A DNA stretch of 42,063 nt from Nephromyces sp. MM_2019 (taxonomy: Eukaryota > Apicomplexa > Aconoidasida > Nephromycida). Numbering within the stretch: position 1 is the first letter of the stretch; each line of letters opens with the position of its first letter. Positions 23,262-34,435 of this stretch are shown piece by piece. Where the stretch lies: positions 1 through 42,063 of the forward strand of contig JADHZB010000793.1 in the NCBI GenBank assembly GCA_015657535.1, given 5' to 3'. The translations under genes and the position numbers were made by a program. Below the pieces are notes generated by a model. The model saw only the letters and a program-made list of their open reading frames with translations, searched no databases and was not told the origin of the DNA.

Positions 23262-26200
23262 GGTTGTGCAGTAATAATACTGTATTTGAAGAATTATACA
23301 CTCAAATATTGTTCGTCTGGTGATTAACAGACAAAATGGTCGGACTAATCCAGCTTTTATATCCCTGCAGTGCTATTTGTAAAAAATTTGGTCACGGTAG
23401 CTGTTCACTGAAAGACTTATCGCATTTACTGTAGTCAACGTGATTATAGTGCACGCTTGTGGCGATGTAATGAAATGGCAGTAGCAAGATTTGCTTTTTG
23501 CAAATCTGAATGCTCAATAGGCAATCCTTAAATCCAGTAGCTATTTCGAGACATCCTTTTCCTATTAGAGCCAGGCACCTTATATTAGCAGCCCAGATAG
23601 GCACCGCTGGGTTAGCTCAAAGATGAAATTGGTTCCCCAAGGTTACGGCACTCAGCCCAAAGAAAAGATAGAAACTAAAGTAATGATATATTGAAAGCTT
23701 GGACTTGCGCCGTGGAAGTGGCTCCGCTTGGGTAAAAAACTGACTTGATGGAATAATCATTAGCAAATGTTCAAAATTTGGATGGGACGCTAGGCAAAAA
23801 TGCCCTTACAAAAATAGTCGCTGGCACCAATCTCCGGTGTAACATGGAGTGCTTCACAAAAATGCTGCAATTAAAGCTTTATAATCCGATCCAGTGCCTC
23901 TAATTATTTGCTGAGAAACCTCTGGTGACTGTATATAATCCGATAGGATCTAGCCAAGCAGAATAGGCGTGCTTGCGTGAGTGGGACGCGCATTCCAGCA
24001 CAGATTGTCGAGCCAGCCTGTTCGACGTCCTGTAGGGGTGGTGAGTTCAGCAGATGATCAGCTCGGTGTATGGTGCGCTCAGGATAAATGATGCACGGCC
24101 ATCCACTCAATCATATGCCAGTCTTTCGTTCCCTGTTGAAACCCTGGCAGCAAACACATGCACTGCTTGCCGGCTGTAGAGGCAGATAGCTTTATCTGCC
24201 CGCAGATATCCGATGGTGAAGCAGTGAATCCCAATTTACTAGTAAACTCTACTCTAGGAGTACGCTCAAGTCGCGGGTAAAAGTATGATACCTCTAGTTG
24301 AGCAATAGCGTTTTTACGACACCAGCGAAACTACTCCTTTCTAGATGCTTCGCTCTTCTTGAACCAATTCTGCTTGTTCACTACTACTCTTGCTTAGAGG
24401 CTATGAGCCAGCTAGCGTTGGGTAAAGGGGCTTCCGCAAGCTACGTCGAGTCAGGTTTTTTTTGAGAGGGCTAGTTTTGGTGGCACGGCTTGCTTGAGCC
24501 ATAACTGACCTACGTGAGTATTCTGTTTCTTGCTAAATAGTAACACCTTATCACGTAAAAACGAATTTTGATTCCAGTAAAAACTTTTACCAGCTGAGCC
24601 ATAGGTCCCAACAGCAAGTGCTATGTTCTTATAACGATTTGGTATTAATCTGTTAAGGTGCAATAACGTAATTATAACTGACTTTGATGCGATAGCTACG
24701 CTTATAGGTAGCTTCCCAGTACAATTTTAATCTGGCTTTAGGGAAGTTAATCTGCTTCTGAATAATGTGAGTAATAATTACGGTAAAAAAATATTAGTTA
24801 CACTAGCGGTGGATGATGACGCATCTTAAATCCTTGAAACATAATCGTTGCTAGCTATGCTAGACCCTTTTTCCGGAAAACCATGAGAGTATTCACGGAA
24901 TTGGGCATTTTTTTTACATATAGTCGCCGCCTTGCCGCTAACCCAAAAGGTACTTTCTGGGAACTTCACAAGCGGGAGCCTTTTTTGCATTGTTTCTATG
25001 ATCCGTGCCAAAGACTAGAGATTCGTGGAGACAGCATATAGCATCTTTCAGGAAACTTAAATTTAACTTAATTCTCCCCTATGGCTTCTAATTATGCCGT
25101 AAATGTTCTACCACCGTCATGGTGTTAGAGTTACCATATCTTGCTAGACGTGGTACCAGCTGTATTTTTTCTAGCAAAAGATGATTCTACCCTAGCAAAA
25201 TTCTTGGTAAGCGCGGCTTTGCGCAAAAACTTGCAAGAGCTCCATAAACTAGTATTAGCTGGCTGCCTGTGCAGACGAGCTGACTCTTAGAAATTTAGAG
25301 CACATGCTGCCGCGATGCATTTTCGGGTAGGCGAGGGGAACATTGGGCACTAAAACGCCAACTAAAACCCAGCTAGGGGGGTTTAAAAATTTCAAATAAC
25401 GTCCCAAATGCTCCTGTTGAGCAGGATAAAACAAAAAATTTGATTCTCCTATGAAATTTTGTCAACAAAGAGCTCTCAGACCACACAAGTGCTGCGAAAG
25501 ATTCCCCTACCCTAGCTAGGAAAAAGTGACGGATATCACTTAGATGCATAGTGCCTCCTAGTTATCAGGGTAAGGGCGATGAATTTTAGAAGCAAGCTAA
25601 TTTCAGTTCCCTGCATATGCATACCGCCAATGACCCGAGTTATTTCATCGAGGACGGAACACAAAAAAAAATCAGCGAATTGTAGAATCATTCATGAATG
25701 TCGAATTCATAAAGATATGAAAAGAACAATATAGCTCTAAGAATTAAATGAAGCCTATTGATAATATCGCATCTCACCATATGTTGTAATAACGTCATGC
25801 ATCGCCTCATTTGAAACACCAAGTTCATTATAATATAAAAGCCTCCGTAGGGTCAGTATGTTGGATTAGCTCAGTCACATGAGTAATTCGTTAAACAACA
25901 GCGGAGAATTAAAACTTTTCAGCACACCCAGACCAATACGATGGAGTCGTTTAAACTAAAGGAGGTAAATGGCTAAAAAACAGCACACAAATTTGTGCTA
26001 CAGATATACGGATGGGATAAAGAAACGCAACTTACGAAACATAACTTAAAGAAGAGCACTACATAATTCCTGGTATATAATAAAGGAAAAAATACATAAT
26101 GTTTGCCATATTAACAGCTTTGTCTCAATAAAAAGGCCTAGGCTACCATTTGTCAGTTTAGTTTGCTTAAAATATTGTTGTAAAACACTTGAACAGAAGG

Positions 26201-27468
26201 AGTTACCAAACATAAAAATGTAGACAGCACAAGAAAAAAATAGCAGATGAGAGCACGAAAAACATAAAATAATTTTGTTTAATTCTCAAAAATAACGCTG
26301 AAGCGTACCAACAGTGATAAATTTTGCCGCAAAAATAAAAACAAAAATGCATAAATTAAAGAAACAAGGGGACTTACAGAAAAAAACACGCGCTACAGCC
26401 ACAACAATAACAGCATCAGCAGCAATGGTAAAACTATATTTGCACATGTGTAATAAGCTATAGCCTAGAAAATTTTTTATTCCTTGCATACAATATTATA
26501 TCAAAGGCTTAAGCATAAAAAATACCATATTGCATCAAATCACAAATGTGTCAACAAGATAAACCTCCGTGGAAACAACAAAATAAGAGCGTCACACTAA
26601 ATAAGAAGTATTTTAACGCTGTGAAAACTGTAAACGAAGCACATTCCACATCATCACTGATATTGCAAGGAGACGTATTAACAAAATCAGGGCGTAGGAC
26701 ACGCCAAAGCTTCGCTTATTCATAAAAATCGTAGCAAGTAGTATATATTCAAGAAAGCAAAATATCATAAAACTATTCCTTATTCTTGGAATCACAAAAA
26801 CTTTTTTGAGAATTGCTCACATAGTAGATAAGCAATGCGAGACACCTGCAGGCATTATTTCGGTATGTAAACAACTAACAAATGCTATATGATTCCTTAA
26901 TTAGAAATACTTACAAAAGCTTTACTATCAAAGCATTTTCTAATGAAACTCCTCTATCGTAGCTTCTATTTGGGAGGAATACAGCGACGCGAACAAACAT
27001 TGTAGGCAAGATGAAATACTTACATCATATTATATAATTTAAAAGTATCTAAACAAGATATCAGCAAAACTAATCTATCCAAAATTGCGCAAACTCTCTT
27101 TCGTTTGTATATGGACAACTGTACTCTTACACCCCAAAAACCAACGAAGCATACAGCTAACAGTGTAACTCTAAAGTACAATTATTTTTAAAATCCTATA
27201 AAATCTTCTAGGCTGCCGAGGTTTCAAGCCAAAAGCAGAGAATTACTAGTTCATTTACACGCAAATAGTCGTGCAAAAAAGATGATGTTCTGCAATCTGC
27301 CGTACCATACCTAACAAATAGTCTTGAAACCGCCATCTGCACAGCCAAAAAACATTGAAAATATTTTTCTACACCTCAAGTGTAAAAGTCTTTTAAATGA
27401 TAACAAATTTATAAAAAGTATCGTAAAGATATAAACTTGACAATTGCAAACGTAGCAGACAAAGCACC
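23262..27468. other. Intergenic region with a GC-richer patch and weak coding-like pieces
   Basis: Bases up to about 25.7 kb are balanced, then the plus strand turns A-rich, as in minus-strand transcription units. The patch 23.93-24.20 kb is clearly GC-richer than its surroundings and contains small hairpins (for example GGCAGATA/TATCTGCC near 24.18 kb). Two neighbouring minus-strand open stretches (24451-24663 and 24826-25011) lack proper starts and known motifs. No gene is assigned. Confidence 0.5.
26378..26464 (-). CDS. Isolated exon-like segment encoding a hydrophobic stretch
   Basis: On the minus strand a TTTTCTAG acceptor and a perfect GTAAGT donor bracket 87 nt that read openly in one frame and encode a membrane-segment-like sequence (FTIAADAVIVVAVARVFF). 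The flanks are strongly T-rich on this strand. It may belong to a small minus-strand membrane-protein gene downstream of the transporter, or to transporter 3' sequence. Neighbouring exons could not be joined. Confidence 0.25.
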
Positions 27469-30400
27469 CTATCGAATTTGCTCGCCAACGTAAGAATCTT
27501 CGTTGCTCTCCATATTTTTAAGCAGTGCACAATTTACTGAGTTATCATTATAGTCAGGACTCGCCGATGTGATTCTCTGAGAGGAGTTATACTGGAAAAA
27601 AATAAAGCGAGGGGAGCAAATTTCTATTAAAAACATCCAAAAAATTCGAAATTTCTGAAAATAGAGGCTAAACTTTTTCAAGACATATAAACTGACTTTG
27701 CAGTGAAATAGTAATAAATGCAAAGGATACACCAAAGAAAGCGTGTATCAAATATCGAAAAATAGCACCATTAAAACAAAATGATAATGCCCAGTCAAAC
27801 TGGGAATTTCTACAGCCTAAGTGTTGAAGCTAGAAGCAGGGGGAAGCATGCTGCTGTCGTTTTTTCTTGTTGCTTAAAAAAATTCGGCAAATATCACGCC
27901 AGATACACGTTTCAAAGACCTATACCATTCTTACTCAAATACAGTGAAGGCAGTATCATTAAGCGTGGAGAAAGGAGTGATAAAAATTATTATAAAAAAA
28001 GTTAAAACGCCGTATTAATAAGTATAAAAAACAGCCTATATCCATGAAGAAGCAGTAATCCTCTCACAATATTAGTTTTTAAAAAAATTCTTACAAACTA
28101 GCAACTATATGTTTTTTCAAGCTCATTTTTGCTATTTTTTGCACTTTTCTGCAAATTCTCAAGGAATTGGAGCTAAAGCTAAACTCACGAATCAACTCTA
28201 ACAAAATCCTGTTATCCCATCATGATTGTAGCATAGTTACATCGAAAAATCTAGAGTTATACTCTATGTTCTAGCTCATGAAAAAATTGCTTTAAGCAAC
28301 TCAAAGATTCGCAGACACCTCCCATAGAATTAACCAAGAAAATTAAGCACAAAATTAAAGAAATTTTATGTTCTATTGAATTTTTTTCTAATTGTATTAA
28401 TAATTTGACTCGTTTATTGTATTTATGATTCTTAAAATTATGATTTTTTTCCTTTTTTGAAATCCAGAAAAAAAGGTGAAGAATAATTCCTAGAAAAATG
28501 CTGGTTATTCTCAAAAAAATTCAAACATACAGTGCTGGCAGCTCGAGCCATAGTCTAAAGAGAAATTGAAAATAAGAAAAAGCACCATAATATCCCCAAG
28601 GAAAAGCAAAGGGAAGGCTTAATCGGACTAAGCTTATAAAGCATAGGGTAGACAGAAAAAGATGAAACTTGCAGCTTCAAAAAAAGCAGATGCTATAAGT
28701 AAAAGATAAAACAAGTAAGGAAATCATCAACTTCTAAAGCATTGGTACTAATAAAAACTTTAAAAATATTCGTAAAATAAGCAACGGCATCTCAAAATTA
28801 GCTTAATATAACAAAACTGATACAAAATTTACCACGAAAAGTATCCATAAAAACTTGAAAAGTTATTACAGCTGAAGAGACAGTGCTTTAAATCAGAAGA
28901 AGCGAAACAAAGAAAACTAAGCACCAATTCAAAGCGCAATATTGATGCATTTTTCTTGATTTAACGGCAGATTGTGCATCTGTTAAGCAAGCCTATTTAA
29001 AAATATATCCCTCCTCCCAGAATGAAGGGTTTTACGAAAATTTCAAATATTGAAAAAAAATTTCGGGCTAATAGCGGCTTGAGAACAGGATTTATACCAT
29101 CCTGCCACGCAAACTCGTAAAAAACTCGACAAAAAAAAAAATTCTTACGAAAAAATTGGGGACTCCTTAGAAAAAGAGGAAATTCTTACCAAAGCACGAC
29201 GAATTTTCACGAAAAAAAGGCCTAGTTACAGCTGCCAACAAACTACAAGATGTACCCACCTCTGAAACCTGGTTAATAACCAAAGCAAGACAGACGAGAA
29301 GAGAGCCAAAAGCTTGATATATATCAATCTTTTCTTTGAAGACTATATAACTTAGTAAAAAAGAGAATACCGGCTGAAAGCACTGGTAGAAAGCAACAGC
29401 GATTGGTCCCAAGATCTAAAGAAAATAAACACAAAGAGATGAGAGATATCATCGAAAAAACCTACATAAGTAACTAGTCTCCACTGTTAATAACAAAGCA
29501 AAACATCCAAATCACATTAAAATCATTTATATTAGAAGCATTTTTCATTCTTTTCTTCTCTTCTAGAGAAACTTCTTATTATCAAATGCTTTTTTCCATC
29601 TACTAAAAATATACTTTAACTGGGAATCCGTGGGGTGGGGGATGGTGGTGGAGGGGGGAACTTATGGGGTTTTCGGGGAGCTTGCGGGGGAGTTTGTGGG
29701 GGTTGGTGATGGAGGGATATTTGGGGTGGCTTTGTTGGAGGGGGCCTTTTTTCGGGATGACGATGGGGGTGCACGAGCTTTTATACTACAAATAAACGGA
29801 GACTTAAAATTTTCAATCTGGCGAGCGCTTTTTTGAAATATTTACTACCTCCAAGCACAGAGAGGTATTAGCTAGAAACTCCCTCCTTACCCTAGGAGAA
29901 ACTTAGACATAATGCAATGAAAACGGCGGAAAAAGTTTTTCTTAATTATGAAGATTGCTGCTTACCAGAACTCCCACCAACTGGATTCTCCAGCACACCA
30001 GTATAATCGCCACAACAGAATAAAATACTGCAAGCCATTGCATGCCTGCACCACAGAGAAATTTCGCGAAAAACTGTAGAAATTTCAAAAGCCAATGATG
30101 GGCTAAGAGATTTTGAAAATTCACATTTACCTTTTTCATCAGAATTAACCAAAAAAAGCCTTCATCACACTGCACTTCTTCATCAGTTTGAGAATATAGT
30201 TCATGAAAGGATGTTTATTACCGAGAAAAATATCCAAATTCAGGTATTATTCCTCATATCTTAACATAGTTTCAGAGTTAGCAAACAAATTTTTATTTTG
30301 AAAAAGAGTGGTGCAAATACCCTCAACTAATTTTAAAGCAGTCAATTATCTGCCTGAATTATAATTCAGGGCTAAATATACATATCAAAAGGCGGGTGTT

Positions 30401-33400
30401 TGTCGCTTAACCTTGAAGCTAGTTAGATCTTAACCGAAGCTCTACTTCACGCACACCTTATGACCACTCAAACCATACAGATGATAAGAACTTGAGATAA
30501 ACAAAGGCAAAAATTATTCCACTTCTTCCAACTAAAATAAGAAAAACAGCTGAAAATCCCCATTTTTTGAATTATTCTAGTCACTTATTTAGTGGAATTT
30601 CAGCAAAATCTTCATACCAAAAACCTATCATAAACACAGAAATTACAAACTATAATAACGAAAATATGCTAATCTTCAAAACAGTGATTTTCTGTAATTT
30701 ATACTATCATCACTACATATTTTTTTCATTAAAAAAGGCAAAAGGCAGAAAATTGGCCTCAAAAGCATAATAACGCAGAAGTTGCAGCTCCAACCATCTG
30801 CCTTATTTCGGTATTTCCAAATTTTTAGAAGAAAAATATTTCGCCTCGGTAACGCCGTGGGCAAAGAAGATGGAATTTTCGATACAAATTACATACAAGA
30901 GGCAGAATCTAAACGAATTCAATCAACTTCATAATTACGCGAAATCTTACAATCTTCCTCAAAACAGCAGCTACTATGGTTTAACTAGATCTAACAAGGA
31001 AGCACATGATGCTAAATAGCATATACAGAAGTTTACACAATAAAACAGACTAATCTAAGCAAATTCAAATAATTAAAAAAGGAGCAAAAATCAATCGAAA
31101 ACTTCAATAAAATCAACCAAAAGGAAGGAAAACCACCAAAAATCAACCGAAAACTTCAATAAAATCAACCAAAAGGAAGGAAAACCACCAAAAATCAACC
31201 GAAAACTTCAATAAAATCAACCAAAAGGAAGGAAAACCACCAAAAATCAACCGAAAACTTCAATAAAATCAACCAAAAGGAAGGAAAACCACAAAAAATC
31301 AACCGAAAACTTCAATAAAATCAACCAAAAGGAAGGAAAACCACCAAAAATCAACCGAAAACTTCAATAAAATCAACCAAAAGGAAGGAAAACCACCAAA
31401 AATCAACCAAAAAGCTCATTATTACTACCAAGAAAAATTTTGCAGCTGAATTAATACCTCTCAAAAATTCATGGGATGCAGTAAAAATATCGCTTATAGC
31501 GAGATTAAAAGTAAAAACATCTGGTTCTAAAGTTACTACTCAAAAGCTTAAAGAAGCTAGCAAGTCCGGAGTAAAGCGACCATCTTCCTTCGATGATATT
31601 CTCAGTCATTTTAATGAAATAGCCTTGAACAAATTTAAATTTATATAGCAAGCCAACCCACCAGACAAACTATATATATTATGGCCCATAATCTGGAGGC
31701 TGTGATCCGAAAAATAAAAAAATTCAATCGCAAAGAAGGGAGGAAGAACTAATGCAGTCAATCCCAAGGCTTGATACGTGTGGATAAGCGTCACCCTTGC
31801 ATACTTTGTGGCTACTCGTGAAGAGATAATCTGCAAAAAAAAAAACTCAATTTTATAAAAAATTTGGATATTTATATATGGCAACAACTGAATTAAGCTC
31901 TCAAGATATAGTTATAAGGCTGCTAATTCTTTCAGCCTCCTCAAAATTGACACGAGAGAGTTTTTTTTGAATGTATAGTTAAACCGCGAAAAAAAGGCTA
32001 GTTCTCCAACTAAGCAAGTAAGAGAGCAAAAAAAAAGACACAAAATAAAAGGAATATAATGCCTTTGAAAATACGATATTTGAAAAAGGAAGGGTATTTA
32101 CCAAGTTTGTAACTTTGAAAAAATATTGTGAAAAATCACATTTTTTCTACTTTATCTTTTAACAGCTATAGGAATATGAAGCAGAAAATATTCAAAATAT
32201 CATGGGCTAGCGAATTCTCCAAGTTCATTTGGACTGGTGTTTTACTTTGATTTTAAGTCTGGAAAACCCTTAATTGCAGCAATATTTTCGAATAAGTTGG
32301 GCGGTTTACGTACTCAAAGCATATTTCATCCTTTTCATAATAACTTAAACATCGCTGTATTTTATTAAGCATTATAAGAAGATGTGAAAAAGCAATGAAA
32401 AAGGTTGTGTTTTGGGATTTTTCTGCTTGCACAAAACTATTTCTGTGAAATTCAAGCTTAAACAGTGATGAAACCAAAGCAAAAATAAAGTACTAGCAGA
32501 TATGAGGGTAGTATTGACATCAGTAAATTAAGCGGCTTGTACATACACCGGTTTAGCAGCTTTAAGATTGTTTTTTTTCGATAGAATTAAAATTATTAAA
32601 AATTTGAATCTTTTTTTATAACCCTAAAGTGCTTTTTTTGGGAATGTAAAACTAGATGGCACCCTCTCAAATTTTGTGATAACAAATGTTTCTTATATTG
32701 TATGATCAAATACTCAGCTGAAGCTTAGAAGTTTCGCAATGAACTGATTTTTGAAGGAAATTAATCTAATTCAACGAAATTTTACAGCATACCTGTATTC
32801 CTTTGAAGATAGGTACAAGCAGCAGAATCCAAAACCCTAAAAAAACACACTACGTGCATAAATGAAAAAAAATGATTCTTTCCATCTGATTAATCAATTT
32901 ATACAAGTAAAAATGCAAGTAAATTCTTTTAAATGATGCCATTCATGTGAGTTGAAGATATCAGAGTTTAAAGATCTTAAAAAAAAGATCTAAATATTCC
33001 AGTGAACTAATCAAAAAAAGATGTTTTAGGGCACAAACAACAGTTTTTGCTGGAAGAAATTACCCGTATCCACCTCCTTGAAATTCCACGCTTTATCCGC
33101 AATCAGTAAGCCTAGACATGAAAGAACAACTGCCAGTATTTGAAGAAGCTTCATCGTATCAAGACCCAATGCATGCGAGAAAACCGCAGTAAATATCGGG
33201 ATGGAAGGCTGAATAATCCCTAATAGCACAAAAAAATAAAGTGAAAAAATGAGCACAAAAACCATTCATTCTTTAAATATTCACCCATAAGGGCAAAATC
33301 AGACTAAAAAAGGGAAAAAAACTTTAAATTGGAGAAATATGCAGCAAATTATTGTCTTCAAATAATCACTCATAAGAGCAAAATCAGACTTACCAACGTT

Positions 33401-34435
33401 GGCGACAGTTGTAAACATTAGCGCAATGGGGACAATGACTTGGCGAAAAGCCCCACTAACACTTGAGCACAACACAGGAATAATCGATTTACGTGGCAAG
33501 GCAAAATGGCGGGAAAAAAACCCATCGGGAGCTGAGAAAGGGAACAAAAAATCCAAAAAACGAACTATGAGGTTATTAAAAGGAGAAACTTCATGATACT
33601 GTGCCCCTAAAAGGACCAAGCGAAGTATCACTTTGAGAACCGATAAAGTCAATGCCTACTGAACAAACGTGATTTAACTACTATTAACGTGAAAGTCCAG
33701 GATTGAAAAAGGTGGACGTTTTCGGCAGCGTTGTTGTAGTAAAAAAGGTGGAAATTTTCATCCTCTTGGACACATAGGAGAATGCCGACATGAAGCATCA
33801 ACGACTGTCTTCAGGGATAATTAGACAAAAAGCAAAATAAATTAGATTCATGGATAAAAAACTGATTTTATCACGATGGGGATCCACGGGAGGTTAATTT
33901 CAAACAGTATCCAGAGCAGCAAATATTGCAGTTACTGGAAATAAGGTAGCAACTTCAAATATGGCATTACGGCAAATATGGAAGCTACCCCTCACACCGA
34001 AGCAAAACCCTAAGAAAACGATCCCATACTAAACACTAAGTCCAAATAAAAAAGAAATGTGAAAAATAAGCAAAAACGAAAAAAACCGGCAGATGTTCAT
34101 AGATCGACCCTTTTATGTTAAATAACTATACCAGGTGGATTATCCTGACGATTTTTTTTTAGGTACAAAACGTCGAAAAAAACAAATAAGGGCAATAACC
34201 CCAAAATAAAGCAACTCCGAAGGCTCCCAAAAAGAAACGGGGATTGTCCATCACGAAGGAAAGTACTCAATAAAACATAATTACCAGCGTACAAAAGCAT
34301 TGAAAAAAGGACGCAAGAGTGGACTAAATAAATACATGTTTTTGAGCTTTGGATATCTTTTAACTCGGAAGAGTTTGCTACTCCCCTCACAAGCACTATA
34401 CTTATTATCTTCGTATCTATTAGCAGGTTAGCCAT
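27469..34435 (-). CDS. Drug/metabolite transporter superfamily (EamA/DMT) membrane protein
   Basis: Eight exons join in phase: 34132-34435 (ATG), 33394-33606, 33064-33219, 32793-32836, 31662-31830, 29966-30102, 29260-29415 and 27469-27591 (TAG), giving about 433 residues. All introns are GT-AG with long T-rich acceptors. Ten membrane segments fit the DMT fold of two five-helix EamA repeats. The diagnostic repeat ends are visible: IIQPSIPIFTAVFS then LQILAVVLSCLGLLIAD in the first half, and LGPIAVAFYQCFQPVFSFLL, FKEK, FGSLLVCLALVIN in the second. The relatives carry sugars, nucleotide-sugars, amino acids or other metabolites; the substrate cannot be read here. A loop of about 40 residues between helices 2 and 3 is longer than usual. 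The last exon supplies a 40-residue hydrophilic tail. Without that splice the frame would stop at 29167. An extra 5' exon (34437-34673 frame) is possible. Confidence 0.85.
29632..29770 (+). other. G-rich island with G-quadruplex motif
   Basis: Plus-strand G runs start at 29653, 29666, 29675, 29686 and 29698, each of at least four Gs with loops of 5-7 nt, meeting the usual G4 rule with a spare run. More G runs flank them. The island lies in the 29416-29965 intron of the minus-strand transporter, so the pre-mRNA is C-rich here and the G-rich strand is the template. Confidence 0.85.
31091..31402. repeat. 52-bp minisatellite, six full copies
   Basis: Units begin at 31091, 31143, 31195, 31247, 31299 and 31351, with a partial seventh at 31403. 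Copies are nearly identical (single-base differences in the first and fifth). Each unit contains TCAACCGAAAACTTCAATAA and AAGGAAGGAAAACCACC, and the unit has an internal echo of TCAACC. It lies in the 30103-31661 intron of the transporter and is pyrimidine-rich on the sense strand. There are no variable spacers, so it is not a CRISPR array. Confidence 0.95.

Noticed and set aside
24570..24625. tRNA-like A-box (TGGCTCAGCTGGTA on the minus strand)
   Set aside because: No B box, no matching acceptor stem and no sensible anticodon arm follow.
29630..29836. Gly/Val-rich plus-strand open frame
   Set aside because: It is a translation of the G-rich island inside a transporter intron, with no family features.
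31091..31402. CRISPR-like repeat array
   Set aside because: Units are directly adjacent with no unique spacers, and the context is a eukaryotic intron.
33921..34010. Alternative transporter exon between the first and second exons
   Set aside because: It is phase-compatible with another start of the next exon, but would add a non-matching stretch. The direct splice 34132 to 33606 is simpler and uses a better acceptor (CCTTTTAG).
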